Assembly (NCBI GenBank): GCA_032209605.1
Contig: JASFXZ010000005.1
Coordinates: forward strand, 31,980,905 to 32,044,904
Reading direction: 5' to 3'
DNA length: 64,000 nucleotides
From: Mactromeris polynyma
Taxonomy: Eukaryota > Mollusca > Bivalvia > Venerida > Mactridae
The notes under the pieces are model-generated. The model did no database searches and was not told the DNA's origin. It worked only from the letters and a program-made list of their open reading frames with translations. Made by a program: the position numbers and the translations under genes. Shown in pieces: positions 43,001-58,000 of the stretch. Within the stretch, counting starts at the first letter, position 1. Every line of letters starts with the position of its first letter.

Positions 43001-46000
43001 GGGGATGGAAATAAGATTAGAATAAGTAAAATTGTTTCCTTAAAATTGGTTGGAGTGCTATTGTACCTGATGTTTGTGTTTGGAGTGTAAACTGCAAATA
43101 CTTGTGTATCATTATCTCCATCAATGATGATGATTCTAGGCTGGTGCTAGTTTTCTAAAGTTGGTAAAATGTAGCCAGATTTGTTCAGTCAGTAAGGAAT
43201 TTATTGTAAAACAGATTAAATTAGATGATTCTAGCCAATTTTAGTGGCCAGATTGGACCATTCATGATTGGCTATTTGGTTACTTACTGGTACTAGTCAA
43301 GATCTATAGTCATAGTATGTATGTATGTATGGTTTTATATCTAGTTTAAGTGACATGTACTTGAATAATTGTACCTAACATAGTTCTGTTTTGATTTAAC
43401 AATGCGCACAGTGATGACTAATTATTTTTACTAATGCAGTGGGAAAATAACATCAAGTTTTATAGCAAATTGTTGTTACAACTTTCCTAGCAATTATAAT
43501 AATCACATGTTGTGAAAATAAAGTTGAGAAGTTTAAGTTATGTTTTTATGCGTATATATTGTAGGCGGCTTATCTTAAACGACATCTGAAAGGTGAGAAA
43601 GTAAAGAATTCCATGCAAGGTTCTGGTGACATTATCTCTAAGACTTTCATGATGTCCCTCGTCAAACTTATAGGTAAGTTTTAGGTTGTTTTGTTGATTA
43701 TTCTTGACCTTGTTGCAGAAAGATGTTCAGAAATCTTTAGTTAAATATTTGATTATTTGTATCAATATTATCAACAGTAAGTCATTAAATAAAAGAAAGG
43801 AATTGTATATATATTGCAATGTCTGTAAATGTTAAGAATATTCATTTATATGCCTTGGATTGGTCATGGTCATGTCCAAAATTGTTATACTGTATAAGTG
43901 AATATATTCGCGTGTCAGCAAGTTTCCTTAATCGCCAATTCAGGTGTTTTGCAAGCAGAAATATTTGCGAATTGCTGAAATGAGTATTGTTATTCTTTAA
44001 CTGGAGTATACATGAAAAAAGACTTCAGTGAACAAAGAAAATTAAGCAGGCTGTTGTTTTTGCAACATTCACGAACACTTCCAAGTCGTTAACTTTACAG
44101 CCTATGCGGTCAGTTTTCCTTTAAGTTCTTAGAGATTGTGCCAAAATACACCTTATTCTAGCAAGTGCCAAAACACACCTTATTCTAGCAAGTGCCAAAA
44201 CACACCTTATTCTAGCAAGTGCCAAAACACACCTTATTCGGCAAGTGCCAAAACACCTTTTTCTAGCAATTGCCAAAACACACCTTATTCGGCAAGTGCC
44301 AAAACACACCTTATTTGGCAAGTGCCAAAACACACCTTATTCTAGCAAGTGCCAAAACACACCTTATTCGGCAAGTGCCAAAACACACCTTATTCTAGCA
44401 AGTGCCAAAACACACCTGATTCTATGTTTTTTTATAGACACCCTTTAATGTGTTGTTATTGTATATTATTACACAGGTGGTTACAGAGATGCTCTGAAGT
44501 TCAATGAAGGAGATATTATAACATTTTGTCCGGATGCGTTTGTCCAGTCTCGACATGTTTCCATGCAACCATTCCTGGAGAATATGCTTCATTTTCAGAT
44601 ATTTCAGCAGGTAAAACTTAGTGCTTGCTACTTGCAATACAGCTACAGTTACATTATTGTATAATATAAATCCTTGTTATTGGAGAGTAATTCCCGTCTT
44701 CTTGCTTAGACTTTCGCTTTATACTTGGTTTATTGATTAAGTTTCAGAAATTATAGTGGATTCAAACTTAGTTAAGAATAGTGTTAGTGTGTACTGTATG
44801 TCGATTGGTCAATTCTTTCTAAAGCGTGTTTTCATAGGCTGGTCACACAATTTGTTGACAACTGTTCTCAAAAAATGAAAAAATACTTTAGACTGTGTTA
44901 AATACGAACATTTATTTAGTCTTTTGGTAAAACAAATTACACAACTAATCTTGATATGAATTAGCTTTGTTTCAACCTAGCATTAAGGATTGAGAAAAAT
45001 TGATATGTGCTGTTTGCTAATGGTCATGATATTGCTGTTTGTAAAGTGGATTGTTAATACTAAACGTTTGCTAGTTTCCGTCTGTAATGCGAAACAGATG
45101 TTTGTATTGATGTGTGGAATTTTAATACAAGACAAGTTTGATTGGCTCCAAATACACATTGTGTGCTCCACAAGTGTTGTACATGTAGTCATATCAAGTT
45201 AAATTTCATCTATTGTCAGTATGGCATCACAAACATTGGCCATGTATGGATATTGACTGACATATTGCTGTTTATTGAACTGTATATTTCTTGTATAACT
45301 TCTATGTTATGTATTTTCACTTGCTATGATATTATTTCAGTTTATCAATGACAGATTGGACATGTTGAATTGTGGTCGTGGCTTCTCTGACATATTTGAA
45401 CAAGAATGTCTCGTCCACGCAGATAAACTTAATGCTCAGACTAGATACAATGAATGGCTCGGTAAAATGAAGGTATAATACTCATGTTTGATTGTTTGTA
45501 AGAACAAAAAATATGAATTTATGTGCATCTTATATATACTATATAAATGATATGACATGTATGGTGAGATTTATTCCATATCTGTTTGTAGGCATTTTTA
45601 GACTTGTTTTGTTGGGTATTTAAGACTTGTTGTTATGTATTTAACAAGTTTCACTGGAGGCAAATCGAGAGTTTTGAGCAAATTATTGTTATTTAGTTTT
45701 GTTAAATAAGAAGTTACACTGCTTTTCACCAAACTCTTGAAATTGTCTTTAACTGTGCCATGAATTTAGTTCCATATGTGTTTATTGTAAACTGTTCTTA
45801 ACATAGTGATGGCTGAATGGCAGTGTGCTAGACATGTCAGATGGTCAATGCTCATGGAAACTCAGTTATAACAGATATTCTTGTTTGGATAAGTAAATCC
45901 AAATTGATGCAAATTGCTGGATCTGTGGCAGAGTACTTGGAATCTTTAACACCCACAAAAAGTGGAGTGTAGTGCACTTTATGGGGAAGGGAATTGCACT

Positions 46001-49000
46001 TCAGCTATGGATGACCAGTTGTAATCTGTATTCAGCTTCCATTGTTTGTGCTAGGAAAATAATTTCATCCCTTTGAAAAAAACAACAAGATGAAACCATT
46101 TTCATTTCAGAAACAAGGTAAAAAGTTACACAGGGGAGGGAAAGACGTGTGGTCAGATCTTAAAGTCAAGGTAAGGTTGAGTTATATAACATATACTGTT
46201 ATACTATAGTATAATAAGCATTGTTGATCATAAATCTATTGTATAAGTTGTTGTTACTAGCTTATGTACAGACACATGTGACATACATGTGACATGCTAT
46301 ATCAAGGAAATGTGCAGCCGCTCTTCTCTTGGATCAGTTCCATTATGTTACTTAACTGTCACATTTCTCAATATTTGATTTCTTATTTTGGCAAATAAAT
46401 TCAAGTCAATACCTTGTTTTGAACTTCATGCATTAAAGAGTTTTATTTTGTGTTACAGTTTTTGTTTAGTTTATGTATTTGATACTGTAAAAAAATTCAA
46501 ATAGTAAACAATTTTGTGTGACTTATTTCCCACAGTTTGCCTATGTTATGTTTTGAGTAATATAATGAAAAGTGAACATACACTTAAGCATTTCTGTTTT
46601 GGAGTGTTGATTAACATGGGTTTTATGGGAGAAAAGTTCTAGCTAATTTTATGATTATATATTCTGAGGTATAAGGTAATTTGCTGTCATTTAAAAAACA
46701 GGTTGATTAAAGCAAAGTTTAGATCAATTCGTAGATTTTAGAAAAGTGAGCCTACAATTTGTTGTACAATAAAACCTCGCTTAAAGACCATCTCAATAAT
46801 AAGACCACCTTAAAATTAAGAGCACAATTTGCAAAGGTTCTTGTTATGCTCTTTATTTCACCTCAATATTAAGACCGTCTCAATAAGTAGACCAATTTTC
46901 AAGGGTTGCAATGATGGTCTTATTATAGAGGTTTTACTGTAATTATGTACCGTAAAACCTCACTTAAAAGACCAACGCGAAATTAAGACCACATTATTAA
47001 TAATCATGGACTTGTTTTTAATATATCTTTGATATTATAACTCGATAAAGCAACTACCTTCCAATTAAGACCGACTTTCTTCAGAACCAATGGTGGTCTT
47101 ATTATTGAGGTTTCACTGTGTTATAGTATTAATGATTTACTAAACAGCTAGGATTAAGTAATCTAGTGTACATATCATAGCAATAGTTATTGTTCAGTTA
47201 GAGAATATACACCGTGTTTGTAATATTGGTGTAATTTTTTTGTTCTGGTGTCAACCGATATTGTATTTATACTATTTATGTGTTAGGCAAGTCCTGTTGT
47301 GAAGGAAGCCCGGGGCATGATGGATGTTATGGCACACAGGGTATATATCATGTTATGATTACAGCTTCAATATAAATCTTGCTTTATAACTCTTGTTAGC
47401 TCCCTTGTTTGATATGAGGCAAACATTTGTTGTCTCCCTTGCCAGCTTTTAATGATTTGGTGTAAATTTCTCTGTGAATATTTTATTTGTTTGCGCAAAT
47501 GCTTCTGAATTACTTTTTTTTATAAAAATCTTACTCAGATATTTGGGGCTTCTTTGCAAGATTACAAATCATTGAATTTCCCACCAAGTGATATTTTTTA
47601 TATAAATATTTTGGTTGATGGCAAATATTTTAGTAGAATATGATTTTGGAGTTTATTTGTTTTAGCGTTTTTGTTCTGCTCATACATCAGGAGTTACATA
47701 GTGTTTATATTGAGTAGTGTTTATATTGAGTCTGGGAAAATGTTCTTGGAGATTTATGTATGTTTCTTGTTAAATGTTGTTAAACTGTTGATCTAATCCT
47801 GACTGTGATACTGACAGCATGTACACTCATAATCAGTTTCTGAGATCTGTCTCTGATCTATTCTCGTATTGCCAAACTAATACATGGATGCATCACGATA
47901 CAAGAGCCAGGAAACAGTGAGTGTTGCTAGGGAGTGTGGGCTGGTTCCTTGCAAGATTGGAATAAATATTCACAGTGATTACAGTAACAATGAGGGTGAA
48001 TGTGCCAAATACTTACTCTGGTTCAGCGTACTGCTAGGGTTAGGTGGAATATACCATACAGACTGTAGATGCATCAAGAATGATAAATCATACCTTCTTT
48101 GGAGTTCTAGGGAAAATTAAATCTGCTGAAAGGATATGTGACCTATTTCTTAAATTTTGATCCTAGCTGAAGCCCTGTAAATTTTATTGTTACAGTAAAT
48201 AAGAAAAAGATCGGATAAATGTCGTCTGCTATTAGGTAGGTCAAAACCAAATGTCTTCAGACGCCAGTACTGGATTTCCAGGAGGCAGACTTGAGATGTT
48301 CATAAGTATAATGATTTCATCACTAGTTTAAATAAATTGTAAAAATTATTTTACATATTTTGTGTGTGCGAAAAGGTGTGTTTTTGAATGGGTACAGTAT
48401 GCAAATGGGTGTGTTTATGTATGTACGGATGAGATGATTTTTGTACATGGGTATACCAGGTAGAATCTTACGCATGGTAGATAATACAACAATGACAACA
48501 TGGATCTGTGATGTAACAATCTAATCTCGATGTCAAACTTGTTGCCATGACTACAATATTCTATCTATTGTATCTACTAAAATATCTAATATCTTAAATA
48601 TTCTTATACCGGTGATGCTGTTTTGTGTTATGATGTATGAAGATGTGTTTGTAACATTATGTATTGCGTGTTCATGTATTGATGTTTCTGTTCTAACATT
48701 TTCTGGAAGTATCTATATTTGTTGTCCTAAATAATTACTCTACTACATTGTACTCAACTATTTGTTTAAATTTGATGAATGATGAATAAATCAATTAATT
48801 AAACTTTTCAGGTATAGATCAGAACCTTTGTATTATGATTGAACATACATTTTCATGTTTATATGCTTGTGTTATGGCAAAGTTTAGGTATTTGCTTATT
48901 TCAGCCAGATTTAGAGTTTTTGTTAGATGAAACATATTAAAATAGTTGATAGAGGAAGGGTTGAAATAGTATGCACACAATCGATTTGCTAGTAAAAGTT

Positions 49001-52000
49001 AGTCCATAGTCTATAGCAAATGCTAGGGTGATGTTCTCAAAAGATGGACTGTGTTTAGCAAGTTATTGTGATACTGATTGATTGAACCATCCGCTCAATG
49101 CTTGATTTAATGTATACATTTGTTTGTTTATTTGTTATATGTGTGGGTTTGAGAATAATATAACAATACACACCATATATGGTATAACATACAGGTTCAC
49201 TGCTGTGTTGAAACTCTTCACACCTTTGAGTTTTTGTCCAATACAGTATAATTGTAACTGCCTTTCTTATTCTTTATTGCAGTTATAATAGTGTTGTGTG
49301 CAATCCTAGAATAATGACCATAGATTTCAGATTCTTGCATTATACAATGTATAACATATTTAGAAGTATCTTGCCTGAACACTGTTAATGTTAACTAATG
49401 GGAGACAGAAAAAAGGCTTCATTGATAAAGATCTGCCACTCTATATTTTATAGACATTGTCTGGAATAGTGTTTGTGCCATGTGATTAGTATAGTATTTG
49501 TTGTAAATATGTTATAATGATCAGAATCTAAAATCTATTGTCATATTATATTACTGTATTTTATCGAGGGTTTAGTGCAAGACTGTGGTAGCGGCATCTT
49601 TACGAAACTGAGTTACTGTAGTTTTGCACTAAATCTGGCCTATGAACAATATGAGACATACGAGCAAGTTGTGTATATTGGTGTATATTGATGTTGTATT
49701 TACTCCACCCACTAGGCAGGACCAGCAATGACCAGTGCTGTGGAGTCTGTAAGTCTATAAACTTGTATAGTCCAGCATGCACTCGCTCTGTCCAGTTTGT
49801 CCAGTGACCAAACATTTTGCCCATGTGGTCAAGTATACAAAATGGAGACTAACTTTGATCTAACATATATTTTTGTCACCAGTGGAAAACAAAATTGAGA
49901 ATATTATTATAGAATGTGTGTTTGAATGCCTCGCAAACCAGATTTCCAGATAATCAGATAAAGTCAATCCTCATTTATTCGACAACCTTCTGTCTGAATA
50001 CGTGGTATAATCCAAAATAAATACAAATGTATCAGGACCCGATATATCTTCTTAGGCCCATCAAATTGAAATGGGCTATTCGAAACCATGTATTATTCGA
50101 AATAAAATTTCGGACCTATTGATTAGAATGAGTGAGGTCCGTCCGTATTTCGTATCCGTATGTAAGAACCATTTGCCAATTGCGAAATATTCGAGTCATG
50201 TTGTCACAGAAGTAAATATAAGTAGGGCAGGGAATGTAACATACACAGTGCACACCCACCCTTAAAGTATAAAACAAAGCCATTTTCATTATGTGAATGA
50301 CTAAGGTACACTCTGGCTTATCAGGGACAGAGGATGTAACAGTAAGTGAGGGTATACAAACTTCTTTCTCTGCATCAGAAAGGAAAACTTGTTGTACCCT
50401 TACATGATCAGACACGTTTTAATATGTTTTATTTCATGATTTCCAGTGGTTTACCGTGGAAAGACGGTGAATTATTATCTGATAATTCACAGTGAAATTA
50501 TCAAAGCTATAATGACATCATATAAATGACATCTTGTAAAATATTAAGGCATTCAGTGGGGATATTGGATGTAATTAACAAGTAAAAAAAATACCAAAAT
50601 GAAAGATGAAATAAATAGAATATTTGTGTTTTGATGTAAGATCAAGTAATTTCACCTTGTGACCATCTGACTACAATTTTCGTCCACTGCTCACTCGGTG
50701 AAATACACCGGAACACACAAATATACTCTATTTATTTAATTAATAAAGATAAATGCCTACTCTTCTGTGCTCCTAGTTTTCCTGTACATTCTGTATACTT
50801 GTGCCATACTTTACTAAAACAATGTGACCCATGTGACCCACGTGACCCAGTGTTCATACAGAACATGATGATGTTGTTTGTTCTAGCAGGAATGAAATAT
50901 TTTATTTTTTGTTGTCATTTTTATTTTCGGTTTTAGCCTAGTGATTAGATTTCAGTGGCCGAGTGTTGATTATCGTCATAGACTGTTGTGGGATGTTGAT
51001 TGTATGTTATTTACCTGATAGGTTAAATGTATGCTACTGAAATTGAAGGGATAACTTGTATGTAGCTTAAACTAATTCAACATGCACCTTAGGTTTTCTG
51101 TACTAGTCCAAACTTCTGTTTTTGTCTGAATGAATGGGTTTGTCAGGGGGAGGGGGAGTGTTACTGCTGTGATTTGATTGGAAATTGGAATTGCCTGAAG
51201 GCACTCATTTCTTTAGTCAAACTTTTCAATACTATAAATAATGAACTTGTAGGTCTGGTGTATTTCTGTACTGGTAACTACCATACTAGTGTTAAACTTG
51301 GGTCACTCCTATTTATAATCAATAATTTGTTTAATTCTAGGTTATCAGTTTGATGGATTGTTTTTTCTTAAACATTGCTCGAACAATGGTTACTGAGTTT
51401 ACTCTCTGAATTTCCAAGAAATGTTTACTCAAAGGGACTTCTCAATCTTATACATAAATGCAAACTAACTTGATATAAAATGAACCCCAGTGTAATGTTG
51501 TTATACCTGTATTATACAGTGCTTCTGTTAAAAAATGTGACCCTGTCAGTATTCCAGGTTTTGCTTTGCAAGTTCTTCCACTTTGAACATCCATCATCTA
51601 TGTATTGATAGCTGTCTGTGTGGGAATGAAGTTAATTGTTAAGAATTTTGAAATGAAAACTTAGTGTTCTTTACTACAATATCAAGTACTTATTATTTTT
51701 GCTTACCCAACTGGGAATTCCTGCATTGCTACCACTGCTGGTAAACCATCTTATACCCTCCTGTGTAGGATGAGTCTTAGGCTGATGATTTCATGTAATG
51801 ACATAACATTGAATAATAACTTAATGAATACGTTACTATAGGCAACAATCACTGAGACCCTCATTCTCACCTAGTAAGATTCTTATACGTTTTAATGCCA
51901 TAAAGGAAGAAAGATTACAGAATGTACGAGTAATATGTAAACATATGATTTAACAGCACATGTTGCCGTGGTGATGTATGTTGCTTTAGTACGGTTTATG

Positions 52001-55000
52001 GCATGTTACACTAATTGTTTAGACAAAGAAGAGCATGGCAGAATGATAGAATTGGTCAAATACACAAACTGCATCAGTAAATGTGTGTGTTCATATTTCA
52101 TATCATTCTAGTTATGGCAAACTTGCAATGGGTAAATAACACAGGAGATTGTTACGAGTTCTCTCCGTTTATCACTTCTAGAGTTCTCTCCCTTTATCTC
52201 TGATATAATATATAAACATATACTTTAGCAGGAATAAAGGGAGAGAACTCATTAGTAATGTACGTAAGAGTGTTACAACTCTCCGATAACTTAAATGCAT
52301 GTACATGTATATGATAACATTGATGAAGAATGTACTAATCTTTTAAATAGAAATGTATATTTAAGATAAACATAAATACTGGTACTTCAGCTTAGAGATC
52401 TAAGTTCTTGCTTGGTACAGATACATTATTGTAAGGAATACGTGTATTATCAAATATTTCACCCTGAATTTTCCTGTTTATTACTGACATTCATGTTACA
52501 CTTAATTTTACCAGGAGACCAGTTATATATTCTGTCCATTCATATATTGGTATATTGTATATACATGTACAATATATATGTATGTACCCCACCCTTGTAT
52601 AGTATGGTAAGTGTACAGTGAGTTGTGCGATGTGATAAATTGTCCTTCCTTCCCTTAATCATTTATTGTATGTACATGTACTTTAAATAATATACATTAT
52701 GTTTAAAATTCAGAAGATGCAACCCAAGTCTATGCTATTGTGCTGAAAATTATAATTATGTTAATTCTACAGTCAAATGTATATTTATACCCAAACCTCA
52801 TAAATTTCTTACTTTTTTTAAAAAAAATATATGACTATAAATAAGGTTTCTGTAAATAAATGCTATGTTTGGGCATCATGGGATTGTATATGTCTAACAT
52901 TAGCAGCATGTTCAGTGATGTCTCATTGATTGGGTACTTGATTTTGGTAGAGTTATGATAATTATAGATATAGATGAACTGTGATGAACTGTTAGTAAAT
53001 AATGTTGTTGCACATGGACACTTCCCTATATACTGACTTACTGTTACATTTGCTATTGAAAGATTGTACATTTCATATGTGTTAGAGGAAATTTACACCA
53101 TACGATCTTTGAAATATTCGTTATAATTGTATTTCTAACATGAGTAATAATTAAAAATATGACTAATTAGTTCTGTGAAATGACTCGCTTCAGGTTATCA
53201 ACTGAACACTGTCAAAAATATTGGATTGCCATTCATTTTTGTTTTGTCAATTATAAATCAAAACGTTACCTTGCCAGCAAACCTTATTGGTTTGAAGATG
53301 TATTAATGTATTTTGTTAAATTTCCTTATTTTATTCCAGGTAAAAACTCAAGGAAAGAAGGCGTATTCAAAGGCACAGAAAAAGATAAATGACTTGAAAA
53401 AGGTTGGTTTCCATGGAAGCATTAATTATTTTCTGCTTATAAAGCTAAAAGAAATTTAGTTGCAAATTTTTACCCTGTGTATTCGTTCAGCGGCTAGTTT
53501 CTTTATTTCTTAAGCAAACTGCATAATTATGAACATTTACTGTTGTATAAAACATATTGATGTGCCGCTTTTGAAGAATTTGAAACGTTTAAATATGTTG
53601 TATGATTTTATTTCCATGGGTTTGTTTTGCTAAGAGCATTATTGATAAATGATATTATTGTTTGAAAAAAAATTATAGACCGCCCCATTTAATATAGCCC
53701 TGAACAAAAAACTGCTACATGTATATGCTTTATAAGTGAATGGCAATATGTATAAATCTATATTCTAATTTGCATTGTTTGCATGATGAGACTTTTGGTG
53801 CATGAATATAGCTATGTAACAGAGAGGTTTTTGAAAGTGTTGACAAATAATGGTCTTTTTTCAATTCTCAATTTTGACCAATCATCTTTGTCTTTTGCAT
53901 TATATGGAAAGTGAGCATCTATTGTTGATACATTTAAACTATTGGTGATTGTCCTCATAGCCCCATTGTAATCTGGTAGATTATATTTGTATAAGTTATT
54001 CAGCATATATAAATCAAACGCGATAAACTGACCTTTTCTAAAATTTAATTTTTCTTTTATATTTGCAATTTCTGTATAATTAGGTACAAAATATACTTCA
54101 TTTGTTTTTCCTGCTTGTTAGGTAGGTTTGAAAAGTTAACCTGATGCTAAATATGGAAAGAACTTGGAATAACCTTAAGTCTCAATAAGAGTGAACATTT
54201 GGTGAATTCTGTGATTCTATACTAATCTGTAGATTATATTGTGTAATTGTGTTTATACATTTTATATCTTAGAATCAGTATGATCTACTGGAGGTAACCA
54301 CACCCATGATCATGTCTTCATCTCATCAAGTAGTGCTTTCTTTCTGCTTTGTAAAAACAATATACAAGAATGCTCTCAAATCAAAACACTTAATCGAGGG
54401 CTCAGTGCAAGACTATCGTAACTCCCATATAAATACATAGGACTTACAATAGTCTTGCATTGAACCCTCAAAATGAAGTTTTACTATTGTCCGACAGTAT
54501 TTACCTGGTGCTCATGAATATTCATTCTTCAATGTGAATTATTTTCAAGGGACTTTCAAAATACAGTCGGACCTTGTTTATTTGACAACCTTCTATCCGA
54601 ATACATGGTGTCATCAGAAATAACTGTCTGGTCCCAATGTATCTTCTTGGGCTCGTCAAATTGAAATGGGCCATTAGAAACCATGTTTTATTCGAAATAA
54701 AATTTCGGACCCATCGAATTTGAATGAACGTGGTCCGACTGTATTATGAATTATGAAAAGCCCGCTCTACAAGATAAGTGACTGTGAGTGGGGAAGATTA
54801 TTGAGAGCCAGTTTAATATTGTCTAATATTACACATACTTTAGAGGTGTACGTAAACGACATGTATCTTTGTTTGTTTGCTTTTACACTTTATGTCTTCC
54901 ATTTCTTAATGTTGTCTTTGATTTTGTTCACTGTGTTTGGTAAGGTATAGTAGGTGTTGCTCAGTGTAACTATCAGTGGATAACAGAAATAATCTCTGTG

Positions 55001-58000
55001 ACAGTACAGAACAGACTGTTTCTGTTGCAAAATATCTTCACACAGTCATGTCGTATGCCTGTGTAGCTGTCATCATTAAAACTACGAGGATCTTTACTCT
55101 ATGACAGTACAGAACAGACTGTTTCTGTTGAAAAATATCTTCACATAGTCATGTCGTATGCCTGTGTAGCAGTCATCATTAAAACTACGAGGATCTTGAC
55201 CAGTTTTCCAACCAATTTGTTTTCAATCTGTAATTTACATACTGGTTCGATATTTTCTGTCTGTTTGTATACGAATGTCTCTATCTTACCAGTATATTGT
55301 GCTGTTCTTCATCAGCCACTATATAATTCCACCCTTTTTGTCCTATGGTTTAAGCAATGTGACATTATACTTGGCAAAGAACTTGGAAAAATGTCACAGT
55401 TATTCAGTCACATCAATCATTTAATAACTGTATATACTTGACTTGGTTGATTTGCCTAAGGACATAGAGTATATTGCGATAAATAATGGTTACATGTTCA
55501 AGACTTTTAAAGGTTAAATGTTCTTTTGCTCCTAATGTTGTTATAACAGTATAGATTTTAAGTGGGTAACAATAATTTAATGAAACCATTTGCAAATTTA
55601 AAGTCTGTGTATGAGTTTCAGTCTTAAAATGTTAATGAACAAGGCCCCTGGAAGGACAGTGCTAAGTATGAGACCAGAAAAGCTGTTTCGGTTCAAATGC
55701 TGTTGACAAAGTGCAGTTAGTAATGCCTTAACTGCAAACACTACATAACAAATATCCAGTGACCCAGTTTGATTTGTATATCAATCAAAAATATTTAGTA
55801 TCTGTATGAATAATCCAGTGATTGTAACAGAACATATCTGTAGAGAATGAAACATACATAATGGAAACTAGACAAAACACACTATATATGTTTGGTATGT
55901 ATTGCTCTAGATGATACATACTGATATATACAGACTCATGTATTCAGGCCTCTGGGTTTGGTATGTATTGCTCTAGATGATGCACACTGATATATACAGA
56001 CTCGTGTATTCAGGCCTCTGGGTTTGGTATGTATTGCTCTAGATGATACATACTGATATATACAGACTCATGTATTCAGGCCTCTGGGTTTGGTATGTAT
56101 TGCTCTAGATGATACATACTGATATATACAGACTCATGTATTCAGGCCTCTTGGTTTGGTATGTATTGCTCTAGATGATACATACTGATATATACAGACT
56201 CATGTATTCAGGCCTCTGGGTTTGTTGTGTATTGCTCTAGATGATACATACTGATATATACAGACTCATGTATTCAGGCCTCTTGGTTTGGTATGTATTG
56301 CTCTAGATGATACATACTGATATATATAGATTCATGTATTCAGGCCTCTGGGTTTGGTATGTATTGCTCTAGATGATACATACTGATATATACAGACTCA
56401 AGTATTCAGGCCTCTGGGTTTGGTATGTATTGCTCTAGATGATACATACTGATATATACAGACTCGTGTATTCAGGCCTCTGGGTTTGGTATGTATTGCT
56501 CTAGATGATACATACTGATATATACAGACTCATGTATTCAGGCCTCTGGGTTTGGTATGTATTGCTCTAGATGATACATACTGATATATACAGACTCGTG
56601 TATTCAGGCCTCTGGGTTTGGTATGTATTGCTCTAGATGATACATACTGATATATACAGACTCATGTTTTCAGGCCTCTGGGTTTGGTATGTATTGCTCT
56701 AGATGATACATACTGATATATACAGACTCATGTATTCAGGCCTCTGGGTTTGGTATGTATTGCTCTAGATGATACATACTGATATATAGAGACTCATGTA
56801 TTCAGGCCTCTGGGTTTGGTATGTATTGCTCTAGATGATACATACTGATATATACAGACTCATGTATTCAGGCCTCTGGGTTTGGTATGTATTGCTCTAG
56901 ATGATACATACTGATATATAGAGACTCATGTATTCAGGCCTCTGGGTTTGGTATGTATTGCTCTAGATGATACATACTGATATATACAGAGTCATGTTTT
57001 CAGGCCTCTGGGTTTGGTATGTATTGCTCTAGATGATGCATACTGATATATACAGACTCATGTTTTCAGGCCTCTGGGTTTGGTATGTATTGCTCTAGAT
57101 GATACATACTGATATATACAGAGTCATGTTTTCAGGCCTCTGGGTTTGGTATGTATTGCTCTAGATGATACATACTGATATATACAGACTCATGTATTCA
57201 GGCCTCTGGGTTTGGTATGTATTGCTCTAGATGATGCATACTGATATATACAGACTCATGTATTCAGGCCTCTGGGTTTGGTATGTATTGCTCTAGATGA
57301 TGCATACTGATATATACAGACTCATGTATTCAGGCCTCTTGGTTTGTTGTGTGATAACAATTACATAATATACTATTCAAAAGAGCTGTCTCACCAAATT
57401 GTATTTTGAATAAGTTCGCCAAATTCTGACTATAGGGACTAGCACCTTGATGTTCTTCAGGCGTGCAATCGCGTGTATCTGCTGTTCCATTTGTGTTTAG
57501 TATTTATTCCTCACTTTATGTAAAATAAAAAAAATATGTAGCAACTGTGTAACTATAATGGTAGTACAGCTGTTTTGAGTAGTATGTTAATATGGCTTCC
57601 TGTAAAATGCTCTCTGCTTTCTGGACAGTCGTCTGCTGTACACACTTCCTGTACGTAACACTGCCGGCCTGACAGGTGTGCTGTATTGATGACATTATTC
57701 TAAATATAAACACTAATCATAAGAATATTTGCAATATTCTGAATAAAAAGTACTTTATAAACATGTATTGCTTATGTTGTATTTTTATCATAAAACTCAT
57801 GCGACTTTGAAAACTTTCCGTTGACGACACAGGATTATCTGAATGTGATTGATACACAGAATGCAGGAGTTACCCCCCTTAGGTATAATGACTTATAGTA
57901 TAGGATGGTTTAGGATATTTTTGGGTTGAAAAAAAGTTACAATTAAGTGTCACAAATAAAGTACAGTTTACAGACTACAGTCTCTTGTGAACATCACAAC

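Noticed and set aside
44138..44424. Coding repeat of 9 residues (KCQNTPYSS)
   Set aside because: 27 bp is a multiple of three, but some units are 25 bp, which breaks the frame, and the array lies just before a genuine acceptor of DENND1 exon 15.
50333..50371. DENND1 exon between CTTATCAG and GTAAGT
   Set aside because: The frame carried from exon 18 hits TAA within it.
57605..57655. DENND1 exon after CTGGACAG (TCGTCTGCTGTACAC..)
   Set aside because: Its length with either donor changes the phase, so exon 21 could not be read.
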